A DNA stretch of 51,704 nt from JANXVR01 sp034667405 (GCA_034667405.1 JAXDJX010000028.1:1-51704), one strand, 5' to 3'; shown: positions 17,208-26,560, numbered from the stretch's first letter. Made by a program: numbers and translations. The notes: generated from the letters alone by a model not told the origin.

Positions 17208-19487
17208 GTGGATCCCCGCGCGTTCCTGGACCGCCTCGCCGCTGATGGTGACAACGCCGCGTCGCTGGTCCACGTCGAGGATCTTCCACCACGGGCACCC
17301 TTCACCCAGGCGTTCCCGGCGGACCTTCCGCAGGTCCTGGTGTCGCGGTTGGAACTCCTGGGGCTCACCGGCCTCTACCCTCACCAAGCCCAGGGACTGA
17401 AGAGCCTGCGGGCAGGCCGCAACCTGGTCATGGCCACGGGAACGGCCAGCGGCAAGACCCTGGTCTACAACACCGCCTTCGCGGAGGCGGCGCTCACCCA
17501 GCCGAAGGCCACCGCGCTCTACCTCTTTCCCACCAAAGCGCTTGCGCGCGACCAACTCCGGTCGGTTCGGTCGCTGAAACTGCCGCAGATCAAGGCGAGC
17601 GTCTACGACGGAGACACCGCGAGGGCGGAACGGCCGCTCATCCGCAAGAACGCGAACCTGGTGCTCACCAACCCCGACATGTTGCATCTCTCCCTGCTTG
17701 CCGATCACGGCCGGTGGGCGGACTTCTTCTTCCGTTTGGCCTACGTGGTGGTGGACGAGGCGCACGTCTGCCGCGGGGTGTTCGGTTCGCAGGTGGCGAT
17801 GACGCTGCGCAGGTTACGGCGCCTGGTCGCCCACTACGGGGGGTCGCCCACGTGGATGTTGGCGAGCGCGACCATCGGCAATCCCGAGGAGCTGGCCACG
17901 CGTCTTACAGGGCTCGAGTTCGACGTGGTGACGCAGGACGACTCCCCGAGCGGGCGGAAGTTGTTCGCCCTGTGGAACCCACCGATCGTCGATGAGGACA
18001 CCGGCCAACGCCGGAGCGCGCTGAGCGAATCCGCAGGGCTCATGGCACGCTTGGTCACCGACGAGGTCCGGTGCATCGGCTTCACGCGCTCGCGCCGTGC
18101 CGCCGAACTCTTGGCCGAATGGGCGCGACGCGGGGTCGACGACATCCCCAAACGCGATCGCATCAAGGCCTACCGCGCAGGCTATCTGGCTCGTGACCGC
18201 CGGCAGATCGAGGAGGCGCTCGCCGCGGGCGATCTTCTGGCCGTCGCCTCGACGAACGCGCTGGAACTGGGGATCGATATCGGAACGCTCGACGCCTCGA
18301 TCCTCACGGGATATCCGGGGACGCGCGCATCCATGTGGCAGCAGGCGGGCCGCGCCGGCAGGCGCGACACCGACGCGCTCGCCGTCCTCGTGGCCCAGGA
18401 CGATCCCTTGGATCAATACCTGGTGAATCACCCCGAGGACCTCTTTTCCAAGCCGCCCGAAGCCGCCGTTATCGACCCGACCAACCCCTACATCCTGGAA
18501 CCCCATCTCCGCTGCGCCGCGCGAGAGCAACCGCTCACCGAGGCTGAGTTCGCGTTCTTCGGGGAGACCGCGGACGTCCAAGAGGCCGTCGGCCGGATGG
18601 CGGCCGCGGGGCTGCTGGCTAAGCGCGGGGATACATGGCACGACCGTGGGAGCGCTGCACCCCACCAGGAGGTCGATGTCCGGGCCGGGGCGGGCCACGT
18701 CTATTCGATCGTGATCGCCGGCACGGGAGAACTTCTGGGTACCGCCGATGAGGGCCGCGCGTACGGCACACTCCATCCGGGGGCGGTCTACCTTCACCAA
18801 GGCGACCAGTTCATCGTCCAGGAACTGAACCTGGTGACGCGCGTGGCCGTGGTCGAGGAGGCCGACCCCGACTACTACACGCAAGCGCGCGACGTCACCG
18901 ACATCGAGGTCGTCGATCTCCTGGATCGGTCGACGACCGGCGAGGCACCCGTGCACTACGGCTCCGTGCGCGTCACGAACCAGGTCACGAGTTTCGTTCG
19001 CAAGCTGGTCTCGACGAACGAGGTCGTCGGGGAGACGCCGTTGCCGCTGCCGCCCGTCACCCTGGAAACGAAGGCCGTGTGGTGGACGTTGAGCCCCGCG
19101 CTCATCTCCCGGGCCGCTGTGAGCATGAAGGACCTCCCGGGCGGGATCCACGCCGCCGAACACGCTGCCATCGGTCTCCTGCCCTTGGTCGCCACCTGTG
19201 ATCGTTGGGACGTCGGCGGCGTATCCACGCCCATGCACGAGGACACCGGTGCGACCACCATCTTCATCTACGACGCCTACCCCGGCGGCGCCGGCATCAC
19301 CGAACGCGGCTTCCGCAGCGCCGAGCGTCTCCTCCGCGCGACGCTGGAGACCATCAAGGCGTGCCGTTGCAGCCACGGATGCCCCAGCTGCGTTCAGTCA
19401 CCGAAATGCGGCAACGGGAACGAACCCCTCGATAAGACGGCCGCCGCGTCTCTGCTTGCTGCGATACTCGGCACGGCATGGGGATGA
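17208..19487 (+). CDS. DEAD/DEAH-box helicase with DUF1998 zinc module (MrfA/SftH/Hrq1-like)
   Basis: 759 residues. Motif I TGTASGKT, DEAH box VVVDEAHVCRG, motif III LASATIGNP and motif VI QQAGRAGRR identify an SF2 helicase. The C-terminal four-cysteine cluster (CRCSHGCPSCVQSPKCGN) is the DUF1998 metal site of the MrfA/SftH/Hrq1 group. These are 3'-5' DNA helicases; Bacillus MrfA acts in mitomycin-type damage repair. The first ~60 residues form the short N-terminal part found in bacterial members. It overlaps the downstream SLOG gene by 10 nt, and shares a 49 bp divergent promoter region with the cation antiporter. Confidence 0.92.
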   Translation: MDPRAFLDRLAADGDNAASLVHVEDLPPRAPFTQAFPADLPQVLVSRLELLGLTGLYPHQAQGLKSLRAGRNLVMATGTASGKTLVYNTAFAEAALTQPKATALYLFPTKALARDQLRSVRSLKLPQIKASVYDGDTARAERPLIRKNANLVLTNPDMLHLSLLADHGRWADFFFRLAYVVVDEAHVCRGVFGSQVAMTLRRLRRLVAHYGGSPTWMLASATIGNPEELATRLTGLEFDVVTQDDSPSGRKLFALWNPPIVDEDTGQRRSALSESAGLMARLVTDEVRCIGFTRSRRAAELLAEWARRGVDDIPKRDRIKAYRAGYLARDRRQIEEALAAGDLLAVASTNALELGIDIGTLDASILTGYPGTRASMWQQAGRAGRRDTDALAVLVAQDDPLDQYLVNHPEDLFSKPPEAAVIDPTNPYILEPHLRCAAREQPLTEAEFAFFGETADVQEAVGRMAAAGLLAKRGDTWHDRGSAAPHQEVDVRAGAGHVYSIVIAGTGELLGTADEGRAYGTLHPGAVYLHQGDQFIVQELNLVTRVAVVEEADPDYYTQARDVTDIEVVDLLDRSTTGEAPVHYGSVRVTNQVTSFVRKLVSTNEVVGETPLPLPPVTLETKAVWWTLSPALISRAAVSMKDLPGGIHAAEHAAIGLLPLVATCDRWDVGGVSTPMHEDTGATTIFIYDAYPGGAGITERGFRSAERLLRATLETIKACRCSHGCPSCVQSPKCGNGNEPLDKTAAASLLAAILGTAWG

Positions 19488-19954
19488 CACGGAAGCCGTA
19501 CGTCGGGGTGGTGGGCGCCGGTCTTGCCACCGAAGCAGAACTCCAACTGGCCGCCGGTGTCGGGCGATTGATCGCCGAGGCGGGAGCCGTCCTGGTCTGT
19601 GGCGGCCTGGGGGGCGTCATGGACGCTGCTGCGCTGGCGTGCGAAGAGGCAGGAGGGATGAGCATCGGGGTGCTCCCCGGGGACGACCGTCTGGCCGCCT
19701 CCCGCCATCTCACGATGGCGGTGGCCACGGGGATGGGTGAAGCGCGCAACGCCATCGTCGCCCGCACCGCAGACGTGCTGGTCGCCGTTGGCGGCGAATA
19801 CGGGACGCTGAGCGAGATCGCCTTCGCGCTGAAGATGGGGAAGCCCGTTGTAGGGCTCAGCACATGGGACCTGGCCCGGGAGGAGCTCGGCGACCCGATC
19901 GTTCGGGCGGAGACCCCGGTCGAAGCCGTGACGAAGGCTCTGAATCTCATCTGA
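19478..19954 (+). CDS. SLOG-superfamily protein (TIGR00725-like)
   Basis: 158 residues. A Rossmann-like fold with the glycine-rich motifs GVVGAG near the N-terminus and VCGGLGGVMDAAA, followed by VAVGGEYGTLSEIAFALK, is characteristic of the LOG/SLOG family that binds nucleotides or their derivatives. The LOG cytokinin-type PGGxGTxxE motif appears as VGGEYGTLSEI, so phosphoribohydrolase activity is uncertain. The ATG at 19478 lies inside the helicase gene, indicating coupled expression. Confidence 0.8.
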   Translation: MGMTRKPYVGVVGAGLATEAELQLAAGVGRLIAEAGAVLVCGGLGGVMDAAALACEEAGGMSIGVLPGDDRLAASRHLTMAVATGMGEARNAIVARTADVLVAVGGEYGTLSEIAFALKMGKPVVGLSTWDLAREELGDPIVRAETPVEAVTKALNLI

Positions 19955-20080
19955 TCGACCGACGCGCCGACCTCGGCCAAGGTAACCAGCCGGAATGGGG
20001 GATTGACGGACCAGTGACCGCGGGATCACCCTCGCGTGTCCGTTGCAAGATCTACGCACCCCGGGGGAGGGACCAGCCGG

Positions 20081-20653
20081 ATGTTCGCCGCTCTGCTCGT
20101 AGGGACAGCCGCCGTGTGGAGCGCGGTCGTGGTTGACGTGGTCGCCGAGAGTGCATCGTCCGGTGGCAGAACGATCTCCCTCCTCGGCCACACGGTTTCG
20201 CGGGCAACTCCCCACACGGGCGTGATCTATCTTGCGGCATTGGCAGCGTCGGCGGCCATCGCGCTCGCCGCCGCGATCTCATTCGTGAGCGGCCGTCGGA
20301 TGGAACGTCGCATGGCAGGCGATCTCGACGATCGTTGGGACGCCCTCTCCCGCAAGGAGCAGTCGGAGACCCGGCTCGAACTCTTCGAATGGCAGGTCGG
20401 GGAACTCGACACGACCGTGAATCAGTTGGTGAGACAGCGCGACAACCTGCTCGAGGAGATGGGCCGGATCCGCGAACGGACGGCGGCACTCCGCGAAGCG
20501 GCGATCGAGCAACTCGCCTCGCTCGAACGATTCTCGACCGAGGCCGGCAGTTCCGCCCAGCGGGGCGAGCCGATCCCGGAACTGGTCGTCATCCCGGATC
20601 CCGATCTCGGTGACGACGCATCAACCCGCGACGCCGTCGCGAAAACCCGATGA
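20081..20653 (+). CDS. two-helix membrane protein with cytoplasmic coiled coil, unknown function
   Basis: 190 residues. Two hydrophobic segments (about residues 1-22 and 47-70) are followed by a charged helical region (about 75-165) with heptad-like spacing, for example LEEMGRIRERTAALREAAIEQLASLERF, predicting a coiled coil, and an acidic tail. I do not recognise a family. The ATG at 20081 is preceded 10 nt upstream by GGGGGAGG and puts the first helix at the N-terminus; a GTG at 20036 would add 15 residues. Confidence 0.6.
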   Translation: MFAALLVGTAAVWSAVVVDVVAESASSGGRTISLLGHTVSRATPHTGVIYLAALAASAAIALAAAISFVSGRRMERRMAGDLDDRWDALSRKEQSETRLELFEWQVGELDTTVNQLVRQRDNLLEEMGRIRERTAALREAAIEQLASLERFSTEAGSSAQRGEPIPELVVIPDPDLGDDASTRDAVAKTR

Positions 20654-20671
20654 ACGTGATATCCAACGTGC

Positions 20672-20773
20672 ATGCTTGCGTTCAGTAAGGTCCCGTTCAT
20701 CCTGGGTGGGCTGGTGATCCTCGCCATCGCGATCGGCTCCTTCACCATCATGCGCCGTCCTCCACACAACTGA
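20672..20773 (+). CDS. possible 33-residue single-helix membrane peptide
   Basis: An ATG at 20672 opens a 33-codon frame ending TGA at 20771-20773. The product starts MLAFSKVPFILGG, continues as an uninterrupted hydrophobic helix and ends MRRPPHN, the charge pattern of a small membrane protein. It fills the gap between two genes exactly, ending 2 bp before the stop of the convergent flippase gene. There is no clear ribosome-binding site or -10 box, so it could be chance. Confidence 0.35.
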   Translation: MLAFSKVPFILGGLVILAIAIGSFTIMRRPPHN

Positions 20774-20774
20774 T

Positions 20775-22424
20775 CTACACCGTGGGGCGTGCGGCGGAAC
20801 GACCCGTGACCTTGCCGATCACGCGGCCGACCATGGCCTTCTCCGGCGGGGTGAGGCCGAACAGCACGAACGCGATGTAGTAGACGACGCCGCCCACGAA
20901 CGCCGTCCCCAGCAGGTCGACGCCCCACTTCGGACCCGACAGCACGGAATGCACGCCGAGCATGGCGGCGGCCCCGATCGCGGTCGGGATCAGAAGCTTC
21001 GCGTAGTAGCGGTCATACGGCTGGATGTGCACGAACCGCCAGACCAGCCAGAGCCTGACGCTGTTGGAGAAGACCAGCGCGATCGATTGCGCCACAGCAG
21101 CTCCCACGGGGCCGAGGTGCGGCACCAGGATGACGGCGACCACGAGATCGATGAGGAATGCCGAGGCGTAGACGGCCAGATCCCAGCCCGTTCGTCCGGC
21201 CATGATGAGCACGAACCCGGCCGCACCGACGCTCACGTTGACGATCTGACCGATCAGCAGGACGCGGAGCCACGCGCTCCCCGAGCCGTACGCACCGCCG
21301 AACACATGGAGCACCGGAGCCGGTGCGATGAGGAATAGCAACAACAGCGGCACCGTGCCCCCCAGCGTCCAGCGGGTGATCTGCTTGAAGAGGGCATTCA
21401 GCCGATCGCGTTCGCCTCGCTCGTGCAGGTCTGCGACGAACGGGCTAAACATGTAACTGACGGCGGTCAGGAAGAGCACGAGCGCCTGCGCGACGCGGAT
21501 CGCCGCCGCGTAGATCGAGACCCGAGGATCGTCCTTGAAGTAGTGAGAGAGCACGGCCAGGTCGGTGTAGAAGATCGCCTGACTGAGGAGCGCGGCCGGC
21601 GCACGTGGCGCGCCGTATCGGATGAGCGAGCGGACCTCGTCGGGTTCGGCCGGCATCGGCGTGAACGATCGCGTCGCATGACGCCAGCTGACGAACGCCA
21701 CCGCGCTCGCGAAGACCCAGCTGAGTGCGTACGCCAGAACCGTGACCTCGACCGTCTTCTCCAGCACCTGCCACAGCACCAGCGTGATGACGATCCAACT
21801 GATCGACTGACCGACCCAGTACGCGTACAACGTGTGCCGCATGATCTTCAACCCGCGCGATCCACCCAGGTAGACCTGCGCGACTGCGACGAAGACCAGC
21901 GCAACCGCGGCGGCTCGCATCGCCCCGCTCGGCGCGCCGAGGAACGTCGCGATCGAGCCCGCCGCCAGGAACACAACGAGGCCGACCGCAAGACTCACGC
22001 CGAGGGCGATCACCACCGCCACCCTCACCACCGCCCGAGACCGCCCCTGTTGGCCCTTGCCGGATTCGATGGCCACCCGTCGAACAGACGCCATGTCCAT
22101 CCCGAACCGGGTGGCCGCTCCGACCACGAAGGCCAGCTGGGTGATCAGCGTGACCTGCCCGAACGCCGCACTTTTCTTGCCGCCAAGGGCGTGCGAGACC
22201 AGGATGTTCATCCCGAAGCTCGCGATGACGAATACGGCCAGTCCGACGATGTTCTGCGCCGTGCCGGAGAGGATGGTCAGCGAATCCTTGGCACCCGCTC
22301 CCGCGCCGAGAAAACCGCCGAGCCTTGCACCGTCGGCGCCGTCTGCCGGCTCCCCCGCGATGACGGTCTCAGCGATCTCGTCCGGGGTTTCCACGGGAAG
22401 ATCGCGGCTATTCGATATAGCCAA
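20775..22424 (-). CDS. polysaccharide/lipid-linked oligosaccharide flippase (Wzx/MurJ-like, MOP superfamily)
   Basis: 549 residues with about 14 hydrophobic segments after a ~50-residue acidic cytoplasmic N-terminus, the normal layout of MOP-superfamily polysaccharide flippases. Features such as FGMNILVSHALGGKKSAAFGQVTLI at the start of the domain and the paired arginines in the loops fit Wzx-like transport of undecaprenyl-linked sugars to the outer face. The start overlaps the end of the upstream phosphodiesterase gene by 17 nt, so the two are co-transcribed. No glycosyltransferase cluster is adjacent, so the polymer cannot be named. Confidence 0.82.
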   Translation of the reverse strand: MAISNSRDLPVETPDEIAETVIAGEPADGADGARLGGFLGAGAGAKDSLTILSGTAQNIVGLAVFVIASFGMNILVSHALGGKKSAAFGQVTLITQLAFVVGAATRFGMDMASVRRVAIESGKGQQGRSRAVVRVAVVIALGVSLAVGLVVFLAAGSIATFLGAPSGAMRAAAVALVFVAVAQVYLGGSRGLKIMRHTLYAYWVGQSISWIVITLVLWQVLEKTVEVTVLAYALSWVFASAVAFVSWRHATRSFTPMPAEPDEVRSLIRYGAPRAPAALLSQAIFYTDLAVLSHYFKDDPRVSIYAAAIRVAQALVLFLTAVSYMFSPFVADLHERGERDRLNALFKQITRWTLGGTVPLLLLFLIAPAPVLHVFGGAYGSGSAWLRVLLIGQIVNVSVGAAGFVLIMAGRTGWDLAVYASAFLIDLVVAVILVPHLGPVGAAVAQSIALVFSNSVRLWLVWRFVHIQPYDRYYAKLLIPTAIGAAAMLGVHSVLSGPKWGVDLLGTAFVGGVVYYIAFVLFGLTPPEKAMVGRVIGKVTGRSAARPTV

Positions 22425-23988
22425 GGCCGCGGAGATGTTCTTCCATCTCGTCGGCCTCGGTATCGGTGACTTCGGCGGCGTTGGGCGCGGTCATCCCGGG
22501 GATCACCGTGGTTGCCTCGCGCTGCTTCAGTTCGGCCCCCGCCCCGACGATCTCGTGCAGGATGCGCCCGGAGGGCGTCACCGCGGTCGGGGCGTCCAGC
22601 GCAGCAACCAGGGTCGGCGCCATGTCGATGAGCGCCGGCGTCGACTCGAACGGTGTGACGTTCGGCCCGACGGCGACGATCGTGCCCTGCATGCGGTGGT
22701 CGCCACTCACCCAGTCGGCATCCTCGATCGAGGATTTCGCGTGGGTCAACGAGTAGCCCTCCGTCGGGACCATGAAGATGTCGGGGGCGGTGTCCTGGAA
22801 CTTGCCCTTGAAGACCTCTTCCCGCTTGTGGATCTCCGCGATCGGCTTCTTGCCCGTTTTCGGATCCACGTACGTGGCCAACCGGTCGATGATGGCGTCA
22901 CGAACCATCTCGTAGTCGCCAGGATCGACGACGCCGTCGATCTCCCGGCCCGCGAGGTTGATGTTCACGCCCTCGCCGGTGGAACGGATGGACGTGTACG
23001 CCTTGGACTTCGACCAACTGACCGTCTGCGGAAGCGACACCTTCCCGTGCAGCCCCAGCAGGTCGTATGCCTTGCGTGCCACGGTCCGAACCGGACCCCA
23101 CTGCATCGGTCCGAACACCGCGTTCGACGCGCTGAACTCCAGGTAGCCAAAGTCGTGAAGCAGATGATCCATGTGGATGGCCCGCGTGCACGACTGGAAG
23201 CCGTGGTCGGAGATGAACAGGATGATGTCGTCCGGCTTCGCACGACTCACGAACGAACCGATGGCTTCGTCGGTCTGGCGGAAGATGTCGGCGACCTTGT
23301 TCCCGATCCGCGTGTCTTTGTTCTTGGCGTAGTCGGGGTGGTCAGGCGCGATGTAGTTGCTCAGCGCGTGTTGCGTACGGTCGATGCTCACGAACACGCT
23401 CGCCATCAGATCCCAGTCGGTGTTGTCCATGAGCCACTCGGACGCTTTGATCCGCTTGCCCGTGACCTCGAAGGCCTCGTCGAGATAGGCGTCGGGCTTG
23501 TTCCGATAGGTGGTCCAGCTCATCCCGTTGATCGGCCACTCCAGACCGGCCTTGGCGAGCGTCGCAGGCAGGTCGTCGGGGCTGGTGAACGTGCGGCCCT
23601 TTGGCAACACTCCCCCCGCCAAGAGGCTCCCGTTGATGTGCGGAGCCGGGAACGTGAGCGGAACGTCGCAGAGCAGCACGTTCTTGTTCGCGGCAGTGAG
23701 ATCGTCGAGGAACGTGCGGGCCTTGATGGACTTGTAGGTGACCGGGTAGGCCTTGTGGGTGCCTGGCTGGGTCTCGAGGATATCGTAGACACCGTGGTCG
23801 ACCGGATCCAGCCCGGTGAGGAACGACGGCCACGCAGCCCAGGAATGCGTGGGGATGGTCGAGTTCAGCACGGACTTCTGGCCGCGGTCGATGAGCGCCT
23901 TCAGGTTCGGAAGAGCGCCTGCCTCAAGGAGCGGGTCGAGGATGCGCCAGTCGGCGCCATCCCAAGCGATCAAGATCACACGTGACAT
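22408..23988 (-). CDS. alkaline-phosphatase-superfamily (type I phosphodiesterase/NPP-like) protein
   Basis: 526 residues. VILIAWDGADW at residues 4-14 carries the first metal aspartate (D10). STIPTHSWAAWPSFLTG (about 43-59) contains the nucleophile region, with T47 or S49 the likely nucleophile. LFISDHGFQS is the Asp-His metal motif in the middle. There is no signal peptide, so it appears cytoplasmic. The family cleaves phosphodiesters, phosphonates or nucleotide sugars; the substrate is unknown. A GGTGAGGA element lies 3 nt before the ATG. It precedes and overlaps a flippase gene, suggesting a role in envelope polymer metabolism. Confidence 0.82.
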   Translation of the reverse strand: MSRVILIAWDGADWRILDPLLEAGALPNLKALIDRGQKSVLNSTIPTHSWAAWPSFLTGLDPVDHGVYDILETQPGTHKAYPVTYKSIKARTFLDDLTAANKNVLLCDVPLTFPAPHINGSLLAGGVLPKGRTFTSPDDLPATLAKAGLEWPINGMSWTTYRNKPDAYLDEAFEVTGKRIKASEWLMDNTDWDLMASVFVSIDRTQHALSNYIAPDHPDYAKNKDTRIGNKVADIFRQTDEAIGSFVSRAKPDDIILFISDHGFQSCTRAIHMDHLLHDFGYLEFSASNAVFGPMQWGPVRTVARKAYDLLGLHGKVSLPQTVSWSKSKAYTSIRSTGEGVNINLAGREIDGVVDPGDYEMVRDAIIDRLATYVDPKTGKKPIAEIHKREEVFKGKFQDTAPDIFMVPTEGYSLTHAKSSIEDADWVSGDHRMQGTIVAVGPNVTPFESTPALIDMAPTLVAALDAPTAVTPSGRILHEIVGAGAELKQREATTVIPGMTAPNAAEVTDTEADEMEEHLRGLGYIE

Positions 23989-24036
23989 AGGTCCTCACCA
24001 GCGAGTTCGGGAACGGGCTGCAGTGTACCGAACGAC

Positions 24037-24042
24037 TACGCT
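24037..24042 (+). promoter_or_regulatory. -10 box (TACGCT) for the leaderless GNAT gene
   Basis: TACGCT is followed by CTGGAGG and then the ATG at 24050. The GGAGG touches the start codon and is too close to act as a ribosome-binding site. Confidence 0.5.
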
Positions 24043-24049
24043 CTGGAGG

Positions 24050-24850
24050 ATGGACGGGATCGAACTGCTTCACCATCTCGATGGCTATCTGGACGCGGTC
24101 CCGCGCTCCGTCGCGCGCACCGAAGCCATCGGAGCCCTTACGCTCTTCGTGAACGACGGCCCCGGTTGGCGGTATTACGCACGTCCCACCCCCGGCGGCC
24201 GTCCCGTGTCGTCCCGGGACGTCCGGATCGCCCGGGACCGCCAGAAGGACCGAGGCCATCCGCAAGCGTTCGAGTGGATCGCCGAACTGAACCCGGAGAT
24301 GGTGGCCGCGACCCGCGCCGCCGGGCTCGCGACACTCGAACACCCTTTGATGCTCCTACGCGAGGAACCGGACCCGCTGGCCCCACCATCGGGCGTCGAG
24401 ATCCGGTTGGTCGAGCACATCGACGACCTCGTCGGCGCCATGGCCGTGGCCGAGCTGGGGTTCGGTTCGTCGGGAACACAGGTGAGCCAAGTGGGGCCGG
24501 ATGCGATCCGCGAGGCCGCCGCCAAACTCGAGGGGAGCACCGTGGAGTTCGCTCGCGATCGGAACGCAGGGGGGTTCACCGTCACTGTCCTGGCGACGAT
24601 GGACGGCGTCCCCGTGGCGTCGGGCGCCCACAACCCCGTCGGCCTGACCACCGAGCTGGTCGGGATCGCCACGCTCCCGTCGCACCGGCGTCGGGGGATC
24701 GGAGCAGCGATCACCTCGTTCCTGGTGCAGGATGCCCGAGACCGCGGCGTGCAGACCATCTTTCTCTCCGCGGACACCCCGGAGGTGGCACGTATCTACG
24801 AACGTGCCGGCTTCAGGAGCGTCGGGACCGCAGGCGCCGCCGAACCATAG
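24050..24850 (+). CDS. GNAT family N-acetyltransferase with N-terminal extension
   Basis: 266 residues. The C-terminal half is a GNAT domain with the acetyl-CoA loop HRRRGIGAAITSFLV and the preceding strand LVGIATLPS, ending in the usual RIYERAGFRSVGT. The N-terminal ~110 residues resemble a degenerate GNAT-like half, as in mycothiol-synthase-type tandem GNATs, but no second acetyl-CoA loop is visible. The ATG at 24050 is supported by the -10 box 7 nt upstream; a longer reading frame to 23816 would overlap the divergent phosphodiesterase. Confidence 0.8.
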   Translation: MDGIELLHHLDGYLDAVPRSVARTEAIGALTLFVNDGPGWRYYARPTPGGRPVSSRDVRIARDRQKDRGHPQAFEWIAELNPEMVAATRAAGLATLEHPLMLLREEPDPLAPPSGVEIRLVEHIDDLVGAMAVAELGFGSSGTQVSQVGPDAIREAAAKLEGSTVEFARDRNAGGFTVTVLATMDGVPVASGAHNPVGLTTELVGIATLPSHRRRGIGAAITSFLVQDARDRGVQTIFLSADTPEVARIYERAGFRSVGTAGAAEP

Positions 24851-24888
24851 GCAGCATCAGACGTCCATGGATCACGTAAGGAGGTCGG

Positions 24889-25266
24889 ATGGGGATGGAG
24901 AGCGAACGCTACGAACGCGGCCGGGCGCGCTTCCTCGAGGTGCACGACGAGAAGGCCCTCGCAACGGTCGAAGGCCTCGGAGACATCGGTCGTTCGATCG
25001 TCGAGTTCGTCTATGGAGATCTGTATACGCGGCCGGTGCTGTCAGATCGCGACCGTGAGCTGGGTGCCGTCGTCGCGCTGGTGGCGCTGGGGCGGTCCTC
25101 GCAGCTGCCACAGCATCTGCGAGCTGCGTTGAAGGCGGGACTCACCGCCGACGAACTGCGAGAGATCATCCTCCAGACGGCGACGGTCGCCGGATTCCCG
25201 GTGGCGATGAACGCGACAGCCACCCTGAAGTCCGTACTCGCCGAACGCGACCGAGAAGCTCGGTAA
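24889..25266 (+). CDS. carboxymuconolactone decarboxylase (CMD) family protein
   Basis: 125 residues, all-helical CMD fold: LSDRDRELGAVVALVALGRSSQLPQHLRAALKAG and LTADELREIILQTATVAGFPVAMNA are the conserved core. There is no cysteine at all, so it cannot be an AhpD-type peroxidase and is closer to the PcaC lactone decarboxylase branch. AAGGAGG lies 4 nt before the ATG at 24889 and 10 nt before the ATG at 24895; either may be used. Confidence 0.82.
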   Translation: MGMESERYERGRARFLEVHDEKALATVEGLGDIGRSIVEFVYGDLYTRPVLSDRDRELGAVVALVALGRSSQLPQHLRAALKAGLTADELREIILQTATVAGFPVAMNATATLKSVLAERDREAR

Positions 25267-25288
25267 CCCCCTTCACGCCCTGCGCCTC

Positions 25289-25294
25289 TATCCT
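25289..25294 (+). promoter_or_regulatory. -10 box (TATCCT) for the leaderless PAC2 gene
   Basis: TATCCT is followed by TAGGAC and the ATG at 25301. Confidence 0.55.
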
Positions 25295-25300
25295 TAGGAC

Positions 25301-26134
25301 ATGTCCCTCTACCAACTGGAAGATACGCCGCACCTGGTCGCACCCGTGATTATCGCAGCGTTCGATGGGTGGATCGACGCCTCGAGTGCGGCGAGCGGCG
25401 CGGCCGGGCACATGGCAGCCGATGCGCCGACCGTGGCGATCTTCGATGCGGACCTGATCTATGACTACCGGAGTCGCCGCCCCGTACTCGACGTCATCGA
25501 CGGAACGCTCACCCGCCTGGTCTGGCCGGAGATGCGCCTGGCCCGTACCCAGGTTGGGGGGCGAGACCTGTTGATCCTGCACGGCGCCGAGCCCGATTTC
25601 CGCTGGAGCGAACTCGGGACCGACGTGGTGGAACTCGCGGTCAGGCTGGGCGTGACCCAGTGGGTCAGCCTCGGAGCCATCCCGGCCGCAGTGCCGCACA
25701 CGCGCCCGACGCCGGTGCTTGCGACCGCGAGTGCCGAAGGACTCTTGGGCGATGACGAGGTGAAGGGGCCCGAGGGATTGCTCCGCGTCCCCGCCGCGGC
25801 GCTCTCGGCCCTAGAGATGGCGGTGAGTGAAAGCGGCGTGGGTTCCGTTGGGTTCTTCGCGCAGGTCCCTCACTACGTCGGTGGGCCGTGGGCGCCGGCA
25901 ACCATCGCGCTGCTGGACCACGTCGGTCGCCACCTGGGCGTTGACATGCCGCTTGGCGAACTCCCGGACGACGCACTCAGTCAGCGCAGCCGCGTGGACG
26001 CGCTGGTCCAGGACCAAGATGAAGCCCGCGAATACCTGGAGCGGCTGGAGGAACTGCCCGCTCAGGACGGCATCCCCAACGGCGACGAACTCGCCTCCGA
26101 GATCGAGCGCTTCCTGCGCGACAACGAGGGTTAG
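25301..26134 (+). CDS. PAC2-family protein
   Basis: 277 residues. The alpha/beta PAC2 (proteasome assembly chaperone 2-like) core is recognisable from AFDGWIDASSAASGAAGHM at the N-terminus, through LLILHGAEPDFRW and WVSLGAIPAAVPHTRPTPV, to SVGFFAQVPHYVGGPWAPAT. A C-terminal helical, charged tail (QDQDEAREYLERLEEL) is typical of the actinobacterial members, whose role with the proteasome or otherwise is not settled. No proteasome genes lie in this window. Confidence 0.88.
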   Translation: MSLYQLEDTPHLVAPVIIAAFDGWIDASSAASGAAGHMAADAPTVAIFDADLIYDYRSRRPVLDVIDGTLTRLVWPEMRLARTQVGGRDLLILHGAEPDFRWSELGTDVVELAVRLGVTQWVSLGAIPAAVPHTRPTPVLATASAEGLLGDDEVKGPEGLLRVPAAALSALEMAVSESGVGSVGFFAQVPHYVGGPWAPATIALLDHVGRHLGVDMPLGELPDDALSQRSRVDALVQDQDEAREYLERLEELPAQDGIPNGDELASEIERFLRDNEG

Positions 26135-26325
26135 CCGGGGTCGAGCGCTTCGTCCACAAGCTCCTGTGCGGCGAGATCTCGGTCGATGGCGTCGAGCCCC
26201 GTAGGACCTTCGGAGGTCGGCTCGGAGTTCTCTCGTTCGTCTTCACGCTCGACCACTGGATCGGATTCCAACGTTGTCGGCGGCTCGGGCTGGCTTGGGT
26301 CACGCGGATCGGTTGGGGTTTCCAT
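26131..26325 (-). CDS. small acidic protein, unknown function
   Basis: 64 residues, rich in Pro, Glu, Asp and Ser, probably largely unstructured with a short helix (LDAIDRDLAAQELVDEAL) near the C-terminus. An AGGAGG sits 5 nt before the ATG at 26325, a strong argument that it is translated. It converges with the PAC2 gene, the stops overlapping by 4 nt. Confidence 0.6.
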   Translation of the reverse strand: METPTDPRDPSQPEPPTTLESDPVVEREDERENSEPTSEGPTGLDAIDRDLAAQELVDEALDPG

Positions 26326-26421
26326 CTATGCCTCCTGGTCGTCGAACGTTCCCTTCTCCGGGGCGTACCCAGGAGCGCCGGGTTCCAACCGCGCACGGGG
26401 TACCCGGCCCGAGCGCCGCTG

Positions 26422-26560
26422 GGGTACGATGCACGGCGAAACGCGTCGCGGAGGCGAAGCCGGTCGGATTCCGGCGCTGTCCCGCAACTGTAGGTCCACT
26501 CCGCGGTTCGCCGCGGGCCATGGACGAGCCAGGCCGCCCTGCGCGACGCACGGTTGAACG
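26422..26560 (+). promoter_or_regulatory. cobalamin (AdoCbl-type) riboswitch aptamer
   Basis: The canonical conserved blocks occur in order: GAAGCCGGT at 26456-26464 with its partner strand TTCCGGCG, the B12 box GCTGTCCCGCAACTGT at 26476-26491, and the 3' block GAGCCAGG at 26526-26533 followed by CCTGCGCG. The outer edges are approximate. Cobalamin binding normally shuts the downstream gene off. Together with the hairpin at 26617-26665 this fills the 348 bp between 26326 and 26673; I see no gene there. Confidence 0.93.

Noticed and set aside
24889..25266. AhpD-type peroxiredoxin reductase
   Set aside because: The CMD-family protein has no cysteine, so the CxxC redox pair is missing.
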